DNA of 64,000 bases from Schaalia suimastitidis DSM 15538 (GTDB lineage Bacteria > Actinomycetota > Actinomycetes > Actinomycetales > Actinomycetaceae). Under the pieces are notes generated by a model. The model had not been told where the DNA came from. It was given only the letters and a program-made list of their open reading frames with translations, and made no database searches. Below, piece by piece: positions 46,909 to 54,888 of this stretch. The stretch spans positions 124,001 through 188,000 of the forward strand of contig NZ_AUBF01000007.1 of NCBI RefSeq assembly GCF_000429105.1, read 5' to 3'. How positions within the stretch are numbered: the first letter of the stretch is position 1; each line of letters starts with the position of its first letter. A program made the translations under genes and the position numbers.

Positions 46909-47307
46909 ATGACCGTCAACCTTGGATTCGCTGCAGGGCAGATTGTGCAGGAGTTTTACCTCGACGATGACTGCGATGAGGCGTTGCGTGCCTCAGTCGA
47001 GTCGCACACCGGCGAAATGCTCGTCGATGTCGACTACGGAGATGTCGTCGATGGTGTCATCGTTTGGTGGCGAGCAGATGACGCCGACGAAGAAGATTTG
47101 GCTGACGTGCTGGTTGATGCCGTGTCAAATCTTGATGATGGTGGTGTCGTGTGGGTGCTGATCCCTAAGCCGGGACGTGCGCAGGCAGTACCAGTGTCTG
47201 ACGTGGAGGAAGCAGCAAAGGTTGCTGGTTTGAACTCCACGTCGGCTGCCTCTGTTGGTGCCGATTGGTCGGGGATTCGCCTTACTGCCCGTCCGCGAGG
47301 CCGCTGA
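46909..47307 (+). CDS. DUF3052 family protein
   Basis: Actinobacteria-specific protein of unknown function, 132 residues from ATG 46909. The pattern FAAGQIVQEFYLDDDCDEALRASVE, then LVDVDYGDVVDGVIVWWRADDADEEDLADVLVDAVSNLDDGGVVWVLIPKPGR (landmarks) and a final GADWSGIRLTARPRGR is typical. It is acidic, with a Rossmann-like alternation. Family members are usually divergent from aceE, as here. The start could also be GTG 46900. Confidence 0.9.
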   Translation: MTVNLGFAAGQIVQEFYLDDDCDEALRASVESHTGEMLVDVDYGDVVDGVIVWWRADDADEEDLADVLVDAVSNLDDGGVVWVLIPKPGRAQAVPVSDVEEAAKVAGLNSTSAASVGADWSGIRLTARPRGR

Positions 47308-47450
47308 ATACCATCTCACGGTGCTGGTGCCTCGGCAATAATTGACGAGGCGTCGGCGGCCTTTGGGCGGATTTCTTCCTTTCGGGGTGGGGCGCACGCA
47401 AGGCGACCGTGTGAGGCTCGCAGCTTTTGTGGGTGTGGGGCGATTCGGAT

Positions 47451-47478
47451 TTGTCGAAACGATTATTGCCAGTACACT
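47451..47478 (+). promoter_or_regulatory. Promoter of tRNA-Val
   Basis: A -35 TTGTCG (47451-47456) and a -10 TACACT (47473-47478) are 16 bp apart. Transcription would start near 47485, just before a UUCG hairpin (TGCCC TTCG GGGCA, 47486-47499). Confidence 0.65.
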
Positions 47479-47500
47479 TATCTGGTGCCCTTCGGGGCAA

Positions 47501-47577
47501 GGGCCTGTAGCTCAGTTGGTCAGAGCGCTGCGTTTACACCGCAGAAGTCGTCGGTTCGAACCCGGCCGGGCCCACCA
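47501..47577 (+). tRNA. tRNA-Val (anticodon TAC)
   Basis: 77 nt including encoded CCA. Acceptor GGGCCTG pairs with CGGGCCC (one G-U); the anticodon arm is CTGCG TTTACAC CGCAG with anticodon TAC (Val, GUA/GUG codons); the T arm is GTCGG TTCGAAC CCGGC. A D arm AGCTCAGTTGGTCAGAGC is present. A UUCG-capped hairpin directly precedes the 5' end and could guide processing. A hairpin AGGCGAT/ATCGCCT follows at 47584-47606. Confidence 0.97.
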
Positions 47578-47604
47578 TATACCAGGCGATAGCGTGCGAA
47601 TCGC

Positions 47605-47819
47605 CTATCGTGCTTTGTCGATATCGTCGGCGTCAGGCGTGAAAATTTCTTCCAGTGCGACGGCGAAAATTGCTGATATCTTAAAGCTCACCCTAATGAT
47701 GGGTCGTATTTTCCGTTCTCAATAGCGATGATTGTTTGCCCAGAGGCACCGAGTTTTTCGCCAAGTTCTGCCTGTGTCCAGCGTTTTTCAACGCGTAGCT
47801 CACGCACAGTGTTTTTCAT
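47605..47819 (-). pseudogene. XRE-family regulator broken by one frameshift
   Basis: Small helix-turn-helix regulator, normally about 70 residues. From ATG 47819 it reads MKNTVRELRVEKRWTQAELG, EKLGASGQTIIAIENGKYDPSLG and then stops at TGA. One base back the frame continues VSFKISAIFAVALEEIFTPD to a stop at 47605, restoring the normal family ending. The span is 215 bp, one short of 72 codons, so one base is missing from the G run (CCC at 47691-47693 on the plus strand). The HTH itself is complete, so the truncated 43-residue product might still bind DNA, but not dimerise normally. Confidence 0.85.
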
Positions 47820-48061
47820 CGCTGATACCTCCACCATGTGATGAGTGCGGCGATTAGCCATGCGCCCAGAAGGATGGCCCCTGTCCACAAATTGCCAATA
47901 AAGGCTGCGGGAAACCATGTGACGATAATGACCGCTCCGAAAAGGAGTCCACAGAGGATATCGCTGCCGTTAAACGGGGTGAAGAGGTCTGCGAATGTCT
48001 GACCTTCAGCTTTCATGAGCTGGGACAGTACAAGGATTGTCACAAGATTGACGCCGATCAC
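47816..48061 (-). CDS. Small membrane protein paired with the XRE regulator
   Basis: 81-residue protein with three hydrophobic segments (IGVNLVTILVLSQL, ILCGLLFGAVIIVTWFPAAF, LWTGAILLGAWLIAALITWW). Its stop overlaps the regulator's ATG (ATGA). Such membrane-protein/small-XRE pairs are common in Firmicutes and actinobacteria; the function is unknown. The GTG at 48061 is the only usable start; the open frame extends 18 codons further upstream without ATG, GTG or TTG, so the true N-terminus is uncertain. Confidence 0.7.
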   Translation of the reverse strand: MIGVNLVTILVLSQLMKAEGQTFADLFTPFNGSDILCGLLFGAVIIVTWFPAAFIGNLWTGAILLGAWLIAALITWWRYQR

Positions 48062-48114
48062 GGCCAGGTTTAACCATCGGGGCGGTGTATTCGTCAGGAT
48101 GAGGAGGGTGCCGA

Positions 48115-48132
48115 CTTAACAACAGTGTTAAG
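48115..48132. promoter_or_regulatory. Palindromic operator-like site
   Basis: CTTAACA ACAG TGTTAAG, a perfect 7-bp inverted repeat with a 4-bp spacer. It lies between the divergent XRE/membrane pair and the DUF2871 gene, a natural place for the XRE protein to bind. Confidence 0.55.
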
Positions 48133-48170
48133 TGCATTTGGCATGGGTGGGCGAATTGGCGTTAATCTGT

Positions 48171-48176
48171 TATTGT
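48171..48176 (+). promoter_or_regulatory. -10 box for leaderless DUF2871 mRNA
   Basis: TATTGT is followed by exactly 6 nt (GACACT) and ATG 48183. Confidence 0.5.
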
Positions 48177-48182
48177 GACACT

Positions 48183-48620
48183 ATGTCAGAAACTTCGGTG
48201 AAGTCGCTCCGCGCACAAAAAACCTTGGTGATCCTTGCGTCATTTTGGGCAGCCCTGGGTTTGACAAGCGGGATTGCCTTTCGTGAACTCACCCGTCACG
48301 CTGAATATGACTCTGGCGTCCTTGGCCTCACACATGGACATACCCTTACCTTAGGTATGATCCTGATGCTGATTGCCCTGCTCCTTGAGCGTTCGATGCT
48401 GCTGAGTTCACGTAAAACCTACCTGCCATTCCTTGTCGCATGGAATGTAGGTCTGTTCTTGACCATCATTACCCTATTTGGTCGAGGCTTCCATTCGGTA
48501 CGCGGGATGGATATTCCATGGGTGATGACGCTGGTATCGGGTGTGGGACATACAGTACTGACTGTCGGGTTAGTGCTGTTCTTCGTCACCCTTTTCAAAG
48601 CGCTTCCTGCACAAAAATAG
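48183..48620 (+). CDS. DUF2871 family membrane protein
   Basis: 145-residue integral membrane protein with four predicted helices. Family features are the first helix LVILASFWAALGLTSGIAFREL, the His-containing GVLGLTHGHTLTLGMILMLIALLLER, and VSGVGHTVLTVGLVLFFVTLFKAL at the C-terminus. Histidines inside helices hint at cofactor or metal binding, but no function is established. The end of the gene, including its stop, is duplicated in tandem just downstream. Confidence 0.88.
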   Translation: MSETSVKSLRAQKTLVILASFWAALGLTSGIAFRELTRHAEYDSGVLGLTHGHTLTLGMILMLIALLLERSMLLSSRKTYLPFLVAWNVGLFLTIITLFGRGFHSVRGMDIPWVMTLVSGVGHTVLTVGLVLFFVTLFKALPAQK

Positions 48621-48640
48621 CGCTTCCTGCACAAAAATAA
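48601..48640. repeat. 20-bp tandem duplication over the DUF2871 stop codon
   Basis: CGCTTCCTGCACAAAAATAG (48601-48620) is repeated at 48621-48640 with one change at the last base. The first copy ends with the TAG stop. Confidence 0.9.
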
Positions 48641-48815
48641 GGTGACCTATCCGGTCGGTGACTACCGCGTCGCGGCAGTGCTGGCTCACCCGTGTGGACA
48701 TATATGCAATGAGTGGGTGTGGAGCTAATTCACCATGCGTGAGGCACCTGTGTGCGATGTGCAGCCACTAGTGCTAGGTACTCGCTGATCAGCGGTTTCT
48801 TTTCGGGTGATCTGT

Positions 48816-50354
48816 CTACAGGGTAGTTTTGTCCTCTTCGGCGTTACCAGGCTGATAGCCGCTGGTGTCAGGTTCATCGTTGCTGGTGCTTTCGGTGTCG
48901 GTACTTTCCTGAATGTCCTGGGCACTATCTGTGGTGGCAGTGGCAGCACCTGCAGTATCAGCTTTGATAGTATCCGCAGCGTCAGCACTGGCGTCGGCGT
49001 CGATATCATCAACAAGCCGCTCGCCCGCAACCAGGCGCCCTGATGATCCAGTTCCTAAACTTTCCAACGCCAAGCGACCTACCAACTGCTGATTGGTTGT
49101 CGTGCGTTGTGGGCGCGCGCCCGACATGAAGGCCACGAGCCAGTGAAGCAGGGTTCCGATCTGCGATTTGAAGCCCACAATGTAAAGCAGATGGAGGAAG
49201 CACCATGCCACCCAAGCCACGAAGCCGGTCAGGCGTACCTTCCCCATCTTGACAACGGCCTGGAAACGGGAAATCGTTGCCATCGATCCTTTGTCGAAAT
49301 AGGTAAATATTTCTTGGCGAGGCTCCCGTCCCGTGAGGCGGGCCAGTATCGTATCGGCAGCAAAGCGTGCCGACTGAATTGCGCCCTGAGCGACGCCAGG
49401 CACGCCTGGTACGCTCATCATGTCACCGAGGACAAAGATTTCTGGGTGGCCTGGGATGGTGAGGTCTTTGTCGACGACGACGCGCCCCGATCGATCCAAT
49501 TCGACACCTGTGCGCTCAGCCAGTACCTTGCCCAAGGGAGAGGCTTGGACGCCTGCTGCCCACACCTTACACATGGAGTCAATGACTTCGACGTTGCCAT
49601 CTTTGTCGCGCAGAGTCACCGAGGTGGCATCAACGTCGGTGACAAATGCGTTCATCCGCATTTCTACGCCGAGTTTCTCAAGATTCCGTCGGGTGATATG
49701 GGAGAGGTCTTCGCCAAAGACAGGCAACGGCCCGGGTGCCCCATCGACGAGGATTACGCGCGCGTCGGTGGGGTCAATATTGCGGAATTCTCCGCGTAAG
49801 GTTTTTGCCGAGAGTTCACGTATCTGTCCAGCCATCTCCACACCGGTTGGCCCAGCGCCCACCACAACAAATGTCAAAAGCTTTTCAAGCTGCTTTGGGT
49901 CGGCTTCGATCTCAGCCAGCTCGAAAGCGCCGAAAATACGTGCGCGCAACTCAAGGGCGTCGTCGATACTTTTCATGCCGGGCGCAAAGACAGCGAAATG
50001 ATCGTTACCGAAGTAGGACTGGCCCGCACCTGCAGCGACAATCAGCGTGTCGTAGGGGGTTTCTTCCCAACGGTTGTGGTTACGCCAACGGACAACGCGG
50101 GCATCAGTGTCAATATCTTCAACGAGGGCCTGTAAGACGGTCACATTCTTTTGGCCGCGAAGGATTTCACGAGTCGTTGGGGCAATATCACCTTCGGATA
50201 AGATGCCGGTGGCTACCTGGTACAGCAGGGGTTGGAAAAGGTGGTGACTTGTGCGAGCAAGGAGCGTGATATCAGCATCGGCTTTTCGGAGACGACGTGC
50301 CGCCACAAGGCCAGCAAAGCCAGAACCGATGATCACAATGCGATGACGAGCCAT
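48816..50354 (-). CDS. ndh: Type II NADH:quinone dehydrogenase
   Basis: Peripheral membrane flavoprotein that passes electrons from NADH to quinone without pumping protons. It is 512 residues with ribosome binding site AAAGGAGGG. The FAD fold is IVIIGSGFAGLVAARRL and the NADH fold VVVGAGPTGVEMAGQIREL; VFVLGDMMSVPGVPGVAQGAIQSARFAADTI (landmark) matches the second FAD region. The hydrophobic WVAWCFLHLLYIVGF segment near 395 anchors it to the membrane. An Asp/Ala/Thr-rich tail of about 75 residues after position 435 is an unusual, probably disordered extension. Confidence 0.93.
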   Translation of the reverse strand: MARHRIVIIGSGFAGLVAARRLRKADADITLLARTSHHLFQPLLYQVATGILSEGDIAPTTREILRGQKNVTVLQALVEDIDTDARVVRWRNHNRWEETPYDTLIVAAGAGQSYFGNDHFAVFAPGMKSIDDALELRARIFGAFELAEIEADPKQLEKLLTFVVVGAGPTGVEMAGQIRELSAKTLRGEFRNIDPTDARVILVDGAPGPLPVFGEDLSHITRRNLEKLGVEMRMNAFVTDVDATSVTLRDKDGNVEVIDSMCKVWAAGVQASPLGKVLAERTGVELDRSGRVVVDKDLTIPGHPEIFVLGDMMSVPGVPGVAQGAIQSARFAADTILARLTGREPRQEIFTYFDKGSMATISRFQAVVKMGKVRLTGFVAWVAWCFLHLLYIVGFKSQIGTLLHWLVAFMSGARPQRTTTNQQLVGRLALESLGTGSSGRLVAGERLVDDIDADASADAADTIKADTAGAATATTDSAQDIQESTDTESTSNDEPDTSGYQPGNAEEDKTTL

Positions 50355-50446
50355 AGGAAAACCCTCCTTTAATTACGACACATTGATGTTACTCAAATCG
50401 ATGGGTGCTGCCTATGGGTGACCATGTGACTTATCTGATGGCGCCG

Positions 50447-50491
50447 CCCGCAACGCTCACGGCACCAAAACCCGCAACGCTGACGACACCA
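50447..50491. repeat. Imperfect 21-bp repeat, period 24
   Basis: Two copies (50447-50467 and 50471-50491) of CCCGCAACGCTCACGGCACC type differ at two positions and are joined by AAA. They lie upstream of ndh, next to the end of the acyl-CoA-ligase-like gene. Confidence 0.8.
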
Positions 50492-50494
50492 GAA

Positions 50495-52162
50495 TTAGGC
50501 CTCGATTGACGCGCGTGTCTGTTCCAACTGGGCGGCGGCAGCCGCAATATCAGGCTTGCCCGTCGACGTCAGTGGCAATCGTTGTGTCCACACCACATGG
50601 CGCACCTGTTGCCACGGGGCCAGTTCGCCAGCAAGTGCACTCCGTATCGCGTCAACGCCCAGCAGCATACTCTCGTGCCTTGACGCTGCATCAAGCCCAG
50701 ACAAAGCCTCGTCCCCGTTGTCAACAGCGCCTCGGACCTTAGCGGTGTTGGCAGGGACCAACAGAGCAGCAACAATCTGTCCCCAGCGTTCATCGGGTAG
50801 GCCAACGACCAATGCATCGCGCACCTGAGGAAGGGCACGTAGTGCTTCTTCCACCACCGCAGGAGCGACCAATTCTCCGCCCGTGTTAATCATGCGCGAA
50901 GCGCGTGAAACAAAATGGAGAGCCCCGCCATCATCCCACTGCGCTAAATCGCCAGTATCAAGCCAGGTTGACTGCGTGGCGGATCCTTCCATCGCTGATG
51001 TAGGTGGGGTTGAAACGACCCCGGGGCCGCGTACCTGAAGGGTACCGACAAGATTCGGGCCGGTGATCACTGCCTCGTCCTGATCGACGAGGCGCAGGTC
51101 CGTGTAGGGGAAAGGCTGACCGATAGTGCCCGGGTGCGCCTCGTACATCTCTGGGGACGCAAAGGTACCAGCCCCACCCGTTTCAGTCATTCCCCACACG
51201 TGGATGGGGGAAAGTCCTGCTTTCTTCATATCTTGCGCTAAGACAGGGGAGAGCTTTTCGCCGCCAATGAGTGGTCGAGTCCACGTGGACAAATGCGTAC
51301 CCAGCCGTGTGTGTGCCTCTATCAGGGCATAACACATGGCGGGAACAGCGAACATCATCGTGATTCCATAGTGATCAACGCTGCGCACAATGAGGTCAGC
51401 ATCGAAGGAATCAAATACGACAACTGTGCCACCATGACTAAAGACATCTAACGACGTGCCATTGAAGCCGCCAATATGTGACAGAGGTGCCGCAACCCCC
51501 ACAATATCCGTGCCGGGGGAGTACTCAAAGCCATCACGAAATGATGCGCTTGCCCACCACAGGTGCCGATGACTGAGCGTAATCCCACGAGGTTGGCCGG
51601 TACTTCCCGAGGTGTAAATAATAGCTGCCGCATGATGATGGCATGGCACAATATTGCCGTTGAACTGAGGTGATACGCGCGCTGTCAACTGCGCAAAATC
51701 CTGTACGGACATCACCATGTCTTGATAAAAAACGCCCTGATTCACCAGTGAATCCTCAGTGAGAATGAGTCGGGGTTGACAGTCATCCAGTAACGCGCGA
51801 AGTTGGCGGCGAGGCAGGCGCGGCGACAGGGGAACGGTGACACCGTGAAGTAGCGACGCAGCGACATGCACAATGAAATGCCACGGCGAATTCGAGGCAA
51901 CGACTGCAACGCGGTCTCCAGCACTGATACCCGCGTCCTGTAAAACCTGTGCCGATTGACACACAGCGCGCCATGCTTGTGCCACCGTCCACTGCTGACC
52001 GGTGGAGGCGTTCACCAAGGAAAGGCGGTGTGGTCGCTGGGCTGCGGCACGTGCCAAGACCCGTGCAGGTGAGTAGTCGGCAACAGGAACCGCGTCTACT
52101 GCCGCAGGGTGAGCATCTACTGACACAGCCGGTAAGGACACCGGTGATATCCCATTAGGCAT
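50495..52162 (-). CDS. AMP-binding acyl-CoA synthetase-like protein
   Basis: ANL-superfamily adenylating enzyme, 555 residues. The phosphate-binding loop is IIYTSGSTGQPRGITLSH near 185; APLSHIGGFNGTS, VWGMTETGGAGTF and WLDTGDLAQWDDGGALHFVSR are the A5-A7 motifs, and the C-terminal lysine motif is near LPLTSTGKPDIAAAA. MenE (o-succinylbenzoate-CoA ligase) or a fatty acyl-CoA ligase are both possible; the protein is long for MenE. The ATG 52162 has a TAGTGT box exactly 6 nt upstream. lipA lies just upstream, but a shared function is only a guess. Confidence 0.85.
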   Translation of the reverse strand: MPNGISPVSLPAVSVDAHPAAVDAVPVADYSPARVLARAAAQRPHRLSLVNASTGQQWTVAQAWRAVCQSAQVLQDAGISAGDRVAVVASNSPWHFIVHVAASLLHGVTVPLSPRLPRRQLRALLDDCQPRLILTEDSLVNQGVFYQDMVMSVQDFAQLTARVSPQFNGNIVPCHHHAAAIIYTSGSTGQPRGITLSHRHLWWASASFRDGFEYSPGTDIVGVAAPLSHIGGFNGTSLDVFSHGGTVVVFDSFDADLIVRSVDHYGITMMFAVPAMCYALIEAHTRLGTHLSTWTRPLIGGEKLSPVLAQDMKKAGLSPIHVWGMTETGGAGTFASPEMYEAHPGTIGQPFPYTDLRLVDQDEAVITGPNLVGTLQVRGPGVVSTPPTSAMEGSATQSTWLDTGDLAQWDDGGALHFVSRASRMINTGGELVAPAVVEEALRALPQVRDALVVGLPDERWGQIVAALLVPANTAKVRGAVDNGDEALSGLDAASRHESMLLGVDAIRSALAGELAPWQQVRHVVWTQRLPLTSTGKPDIAAAAAQLEQTRASIEA

Positions 52163-52168
52163 GACACA

Positions 52169-52174
52169 ACACTA
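52169..52174 (-). promoter_or_regulatory. -10 box for leaderless acyl-CoA ligase mRNA
   Basis: On the minus strand TAGTGT is followed by exactly 6 nt (TGTGTC) and ATG 52162. The box overlaps the 3' end of lipA. Confidence 0.45.
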
Positions 52175-53245
52175 ACCAGCAGCTTCAGCCATAGCTCGTT
52201 TGGCTTTCACTGCCTCCCGTGCTGCGCGGCGACGATGCAAATCCGTCAGTACTGTGCGCGCTTCCTGCAACGTGGTACCTGAGTCTTCCAAATGCGCCAA
52301 ATGCTCAGGGATCTTTCGTCCAGCACTGCGCATCCCTTTGGCCCACAATGAGCCTGCCCTATACGACGAACGCACCAGAGGGCCAGCCATGACACCGACA
52401 AAACCCATCTCTTCAGCCGCAACCGACAGCTCAAGGAACTCTTCTGGATGTACCCAACGGTCGACCGGATGATGCAATGGGGAGGGACGCAGATACTGGG
52501 TGAGTGTCAGCAAATCACAGTGTGCACTGCGTAGGTCAGCCATCGCTGACAGTATTTCGTCGCGGGTCTCACCCATCCCTAAGATGAGATTCGACTTTGT
52601 CATCGCCCCGAGGCTGTGCGCATGGCGAATCATTTCAAGGGAACGCTCATATCGGAATGCGGGGCGTATCTGCTTAAAGATCCGCGGAACCGTCTCCAGG
52701 TTATGGGCAAAAACCTGCGGGCCAGCACTGACCACGAGTTCGACACCGTCGAGTTGGCCGCGGAAATCGTCAACCAGTAGTTCCACACCGGTATTGGGGC
52801 TGAGTTCGTGAATGAGGCGGCATGTTTCGGCGTAGAGCCACGCGGCGCCGTCGGGCAGGTCATCGCGTGTCACACCCGTAATGGTGGCATAACGTAGGTC
52901 GAGGTCACGCACCGACTCTGCGACACGGCGGGGTTCGTCGGTGTCATATTCGGTGGGGCGACCTGTGGCGATATTGCAAAAGTCGCAACGGCGGGTGCAT
53001 AGACGCCCTCCTAAAAGGAAGGTTGCCTCACGATCTTCCCAACACTCGTGGATATTAGGGCAATTGGCTTCTGCGCAGACCGTATGTAAGGTCTTGCCAG
53101 CCGCGAGGGCGCGCATATCCATATAGTTTTCGCCCGAACGTGCGTGAGAGCGAATCCAATCCGGCTTATCCTCAATCGGCGTTTGTGAGTTCCGCGCTTC
53201 GACACGGAGCAACTTTCTGCCTTCAGGGCTAGGAAGAGTGCTCAT
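52172..53245 (-). CDS. lipA: Lipoyl synthase
   Basis: Radical-SAM enzyme that inserts two sulfurs into protein-bound octanoate. The start ATG 53245 is preceded by AAGGAG and gives 357 residues. The auxiliary cluster Cys are C57, C62, C68 ([12 protein letters not shown]), the radical-SAM Cys are C83, C87, C90 ([10 protein letters not shown]), and the conserved RSSYRAG near the C-terminus supplies the serine ligand. It overlaps the lipB stop (ATGA), so the two are one operon. The product is needed by the pyruvate dehydrogenase complex of AceE. Confidence 0.96.
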   Translation of the reverse strand: MSTLPSPEGRKLLRVEARNSQTPIEDKPDWIRSHARSGENYMDMRALAAGKTLHTVCAEANCPNIHECWEDREATFLLGGRLCTRRCDFCNIATGRPTEYDTDEPRRVAESVRDLDLRYATITGVTRDDLPDGAAWLYAETCRLIHELSPNTGVELLVDDFRGQLDGVELVVSAGPQVFAHNLETVPRIFKQIRPAFRYERSLEMIRHAHSLGAMTKSNLILGMGETRDEILSAMADLRSAHCDLLTLTQYLRPSPLHHPVDRWVHPEEFLELSVAAEEMGFVGVMAGPLVRSSYRAGSLWAKGMRSAGRKIPEHLAHLEDSGTTLQEARTVLTDLHRRRAAREAVKAKRAMAEAAG

Positions 53246-53952
53246 ACGGGTTCTCCTTGAATGGGCGGCAATGCCATATCGGTGATACGTGTCACGGTAG
53301 TGGCTGGGCGGGCAAGTTGCCCAGAAATACTGGCAACAAGGTGAGTAACGACATGGTTGGCAGCGCCGACAACGGTGGTGGTGACACCTTCGCAATGTAA
53401 ACTCGCCACATCGGCATCAACGAGGCCGCAGGGGATAATCCCAGAAAAGGCCCGCCCCATGTCGATGGAGACATTTAAGGCGATACCGTGAAGGGTGGCT
53501 CCGCGCGCCACCTTCAAACCGATCGCGCATATTTTCCTGTCCGGCAGGCCCGCCTCGCGAATCCACACCCCCGCGCGGCCGTCAATACGTTCGACGTCAA
53601 GCCCCCACACGTCGCGTAATGCGCTGAGAACTCCAGCCTCGACACTACGAATCCACGCCAGCGTATCGACCGGTTCTTTCAACTTCACCACTGGGTACAC
53701 CACGAGTTGCCCAGGGCCGTGCCACGTCGCTGAACCTGCCCGATCAACCGGGATTACCTCAAGTGTCGTATCAGGAATATCCTGCGGTTTCGTGTGTCGG
53801 CCCGCCGTCCACGTCGGCGTAAATTCGGCAACAATCAGCGCATCTTCACCTCCGGCAACCACCTCACTGTGAAGAGCACGCTGCAGGCGGTCCACCTCCA
53901 GATAATCAGTGAGGCCACGAGGCAATAAATCAACGATACGCACGGCAGACAA
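53242..53952 (-). CDS. lipB: Octanoyltransferase LipB
   Basis: Transfers octanoate from acyl carrier protein to lipoyl domains. It is 236 residues from TTG 53952; GTG 53943 is an alternative with a TAGCAT 8 nt upstream. The substrate-site [26 protein letters not shown], the lysine of [10 protein letters not shown] (Lys140) and the nucleophile Cys175 (GIIPCGLVD) are all present. It is the first gene of lipB-lipA. Confidence 0.95.
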   Translation of the reverse strand: MSAVRIVDLLPRGLTDYLEVDRLQRALHSEVVAGGEDALIVAEFTPTWTAGRHTKPQDIPDTTLEVIPVDRAGSATWHGPGQLVVYPVVKLKEPVDTLAWIRSVEAGVLSALRDVWGLDVERIDGRAGVWIREAGLPDRKICAIGLKVARGATLHGIALNVSIDMGRAFSGIIPCGLVDADVASLHCEGVTTTVVGAANHVVTHLVASISGQLARPATTVTRITDMALPPIQGEPV

Positions 53953-54027
53953 TGCTACTCCGCGCCACCACGATGGGCAGTGCTAAACCGGCGGTATGGA
54001 CGAGATGAAAGGAATGTCATGCCCCGA

Positions 54028-54033
54028 TAGGCT
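54028..54033 (+). promoter_or_regulatory. -10 box for leaderless Nif3-like mRNA
   Basis: TAGGCT is followed by exactly 6 nt and ATG 54040, with no Shine-Dalgarno. Confidence 0.5.
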
Positions 54034-54039
54034 TAGGCA

Positions 54040-54888
54040 ATGACGAAGCAGTGGACACTTGCCGACGTAATCGGCCGCATCGAAGCATGGTACCCGCGCC
54101 ACAGCGCTGAAGAATGGGATCGCGTCGGCCTCATCCTTGGTGATCCTCAGCGACATATTTCTCGGATACTTCTTGCCGTGGACCCAGTGTCGGCTACCGT
54201 CGGGCAATGCGTGGACGGCAACTTTGATCTGCTACTCACCCATCATCCGCTGTATCTTCGTGGCACATCTTTCCTGCCGGAAAATGACCCGAAAGGAAAG
54301 ATGGTTGCCGATCTAATCCGTGCAAATGCGGCGCTGTACTGCGCCCACACCAACGCTGATGTGGCACATGACGGTGTTGCCGATGCATTGGCGCGTCTGG
54401 TCGGACTGACTGAGTGTCAGCCTCTTGTTCCCCACGGTGTCGATGCCCATGGATACACCATCGGGCTTGGTCGCATCGGCACAATTGCCACGACTACCTT
54501 GGCAGACTTCGCCAACCGCGTTGCGGCGGTCTTACCGGCAGGTCCGCACGGACTGTATGTAGCCGGCGACGAGGCGACCCCCGTCACGCGTATCGCGGTC
54601 AGTGGGGGAGCCGGCGATCATTTCCTTGCCCAAGCACGTCAGATGGGCGCCGACGTATTTCTTACCGCCGATCTGCGCCACCACCCTGCTTCAGAACATA
54701 TCGAAGGCGGTGGGCCTGCTCTGCTTTGTGCAAGTCATTGGGCCACAGAATGGCCGTGGTTGCCGCTACTGGCTGACAAACTTCGTGACAGCGCCGAGGC
54801 CGATAATGTGTCGCTTGGCGTAGAAGTCTCTACCATTGTCACTGAACCCTGGACCAGCCATCGACCCACCACCGGAGGACTACGGTGA
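54040..54888 (+). CDS. Nif3-like dinuclear metal-centre protein (YbgI/YqfO family)
   Basis: 282-residue member of the Nif3 family, toroidal hexamers with a two-metal site; the biochemical role is unsettled (often annotated GTP cyclohydrolase 1 type 2). Metal-ligand motifs are LLLTHHPLYLRG near 65, YCAHTNADVAHDGV near 100 and, in the C-terminal half, ASHWATEWPWLPLLAD. ISGGAGD-type VSGGAGDHFLAQARQMGADVFLTADLRHH is also typical. It is translationally coupled to the next gene by a 4-bp overlap. Confidence 0.93.
   Translation: MTKQWTLADVIGRIEAWYPRHSAEEWDRVGLILGDPQRHISRILLAVDPVSATVGQCVDGNFDLLLTHHPLYLRGTSFLPENDPKGKMVADLIRANAALYCAHTNADVAHDGVADALARLVGLTECQPLVPHGVDAHGYTIGLGRIGTIATTTLADFANRVAAVLPAGPHGLYVAGDEATPVTRIAVSGGAGDHFLAQARQMGADVFLTADLRHHPASEHIEGGGPALLCASHWATEWPWLPLLADKLRDSAEADNVSLGVEVSTIVTEPWTSHRPTTGGLR

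Noticed and set aside
46707-46919. Minus-strand 70-residue ORF between aceE and the DUF3052 gene
   Set aside because: It overlaps the start and upstream region of DUF3052, has no recognisable motif, and looks like a chance open frame.
47342-47725. Plus-strand 127-residue ORF
   Set aside because: It runs straight through the tRNA-Val gene and the antisense of the XRE regulator.
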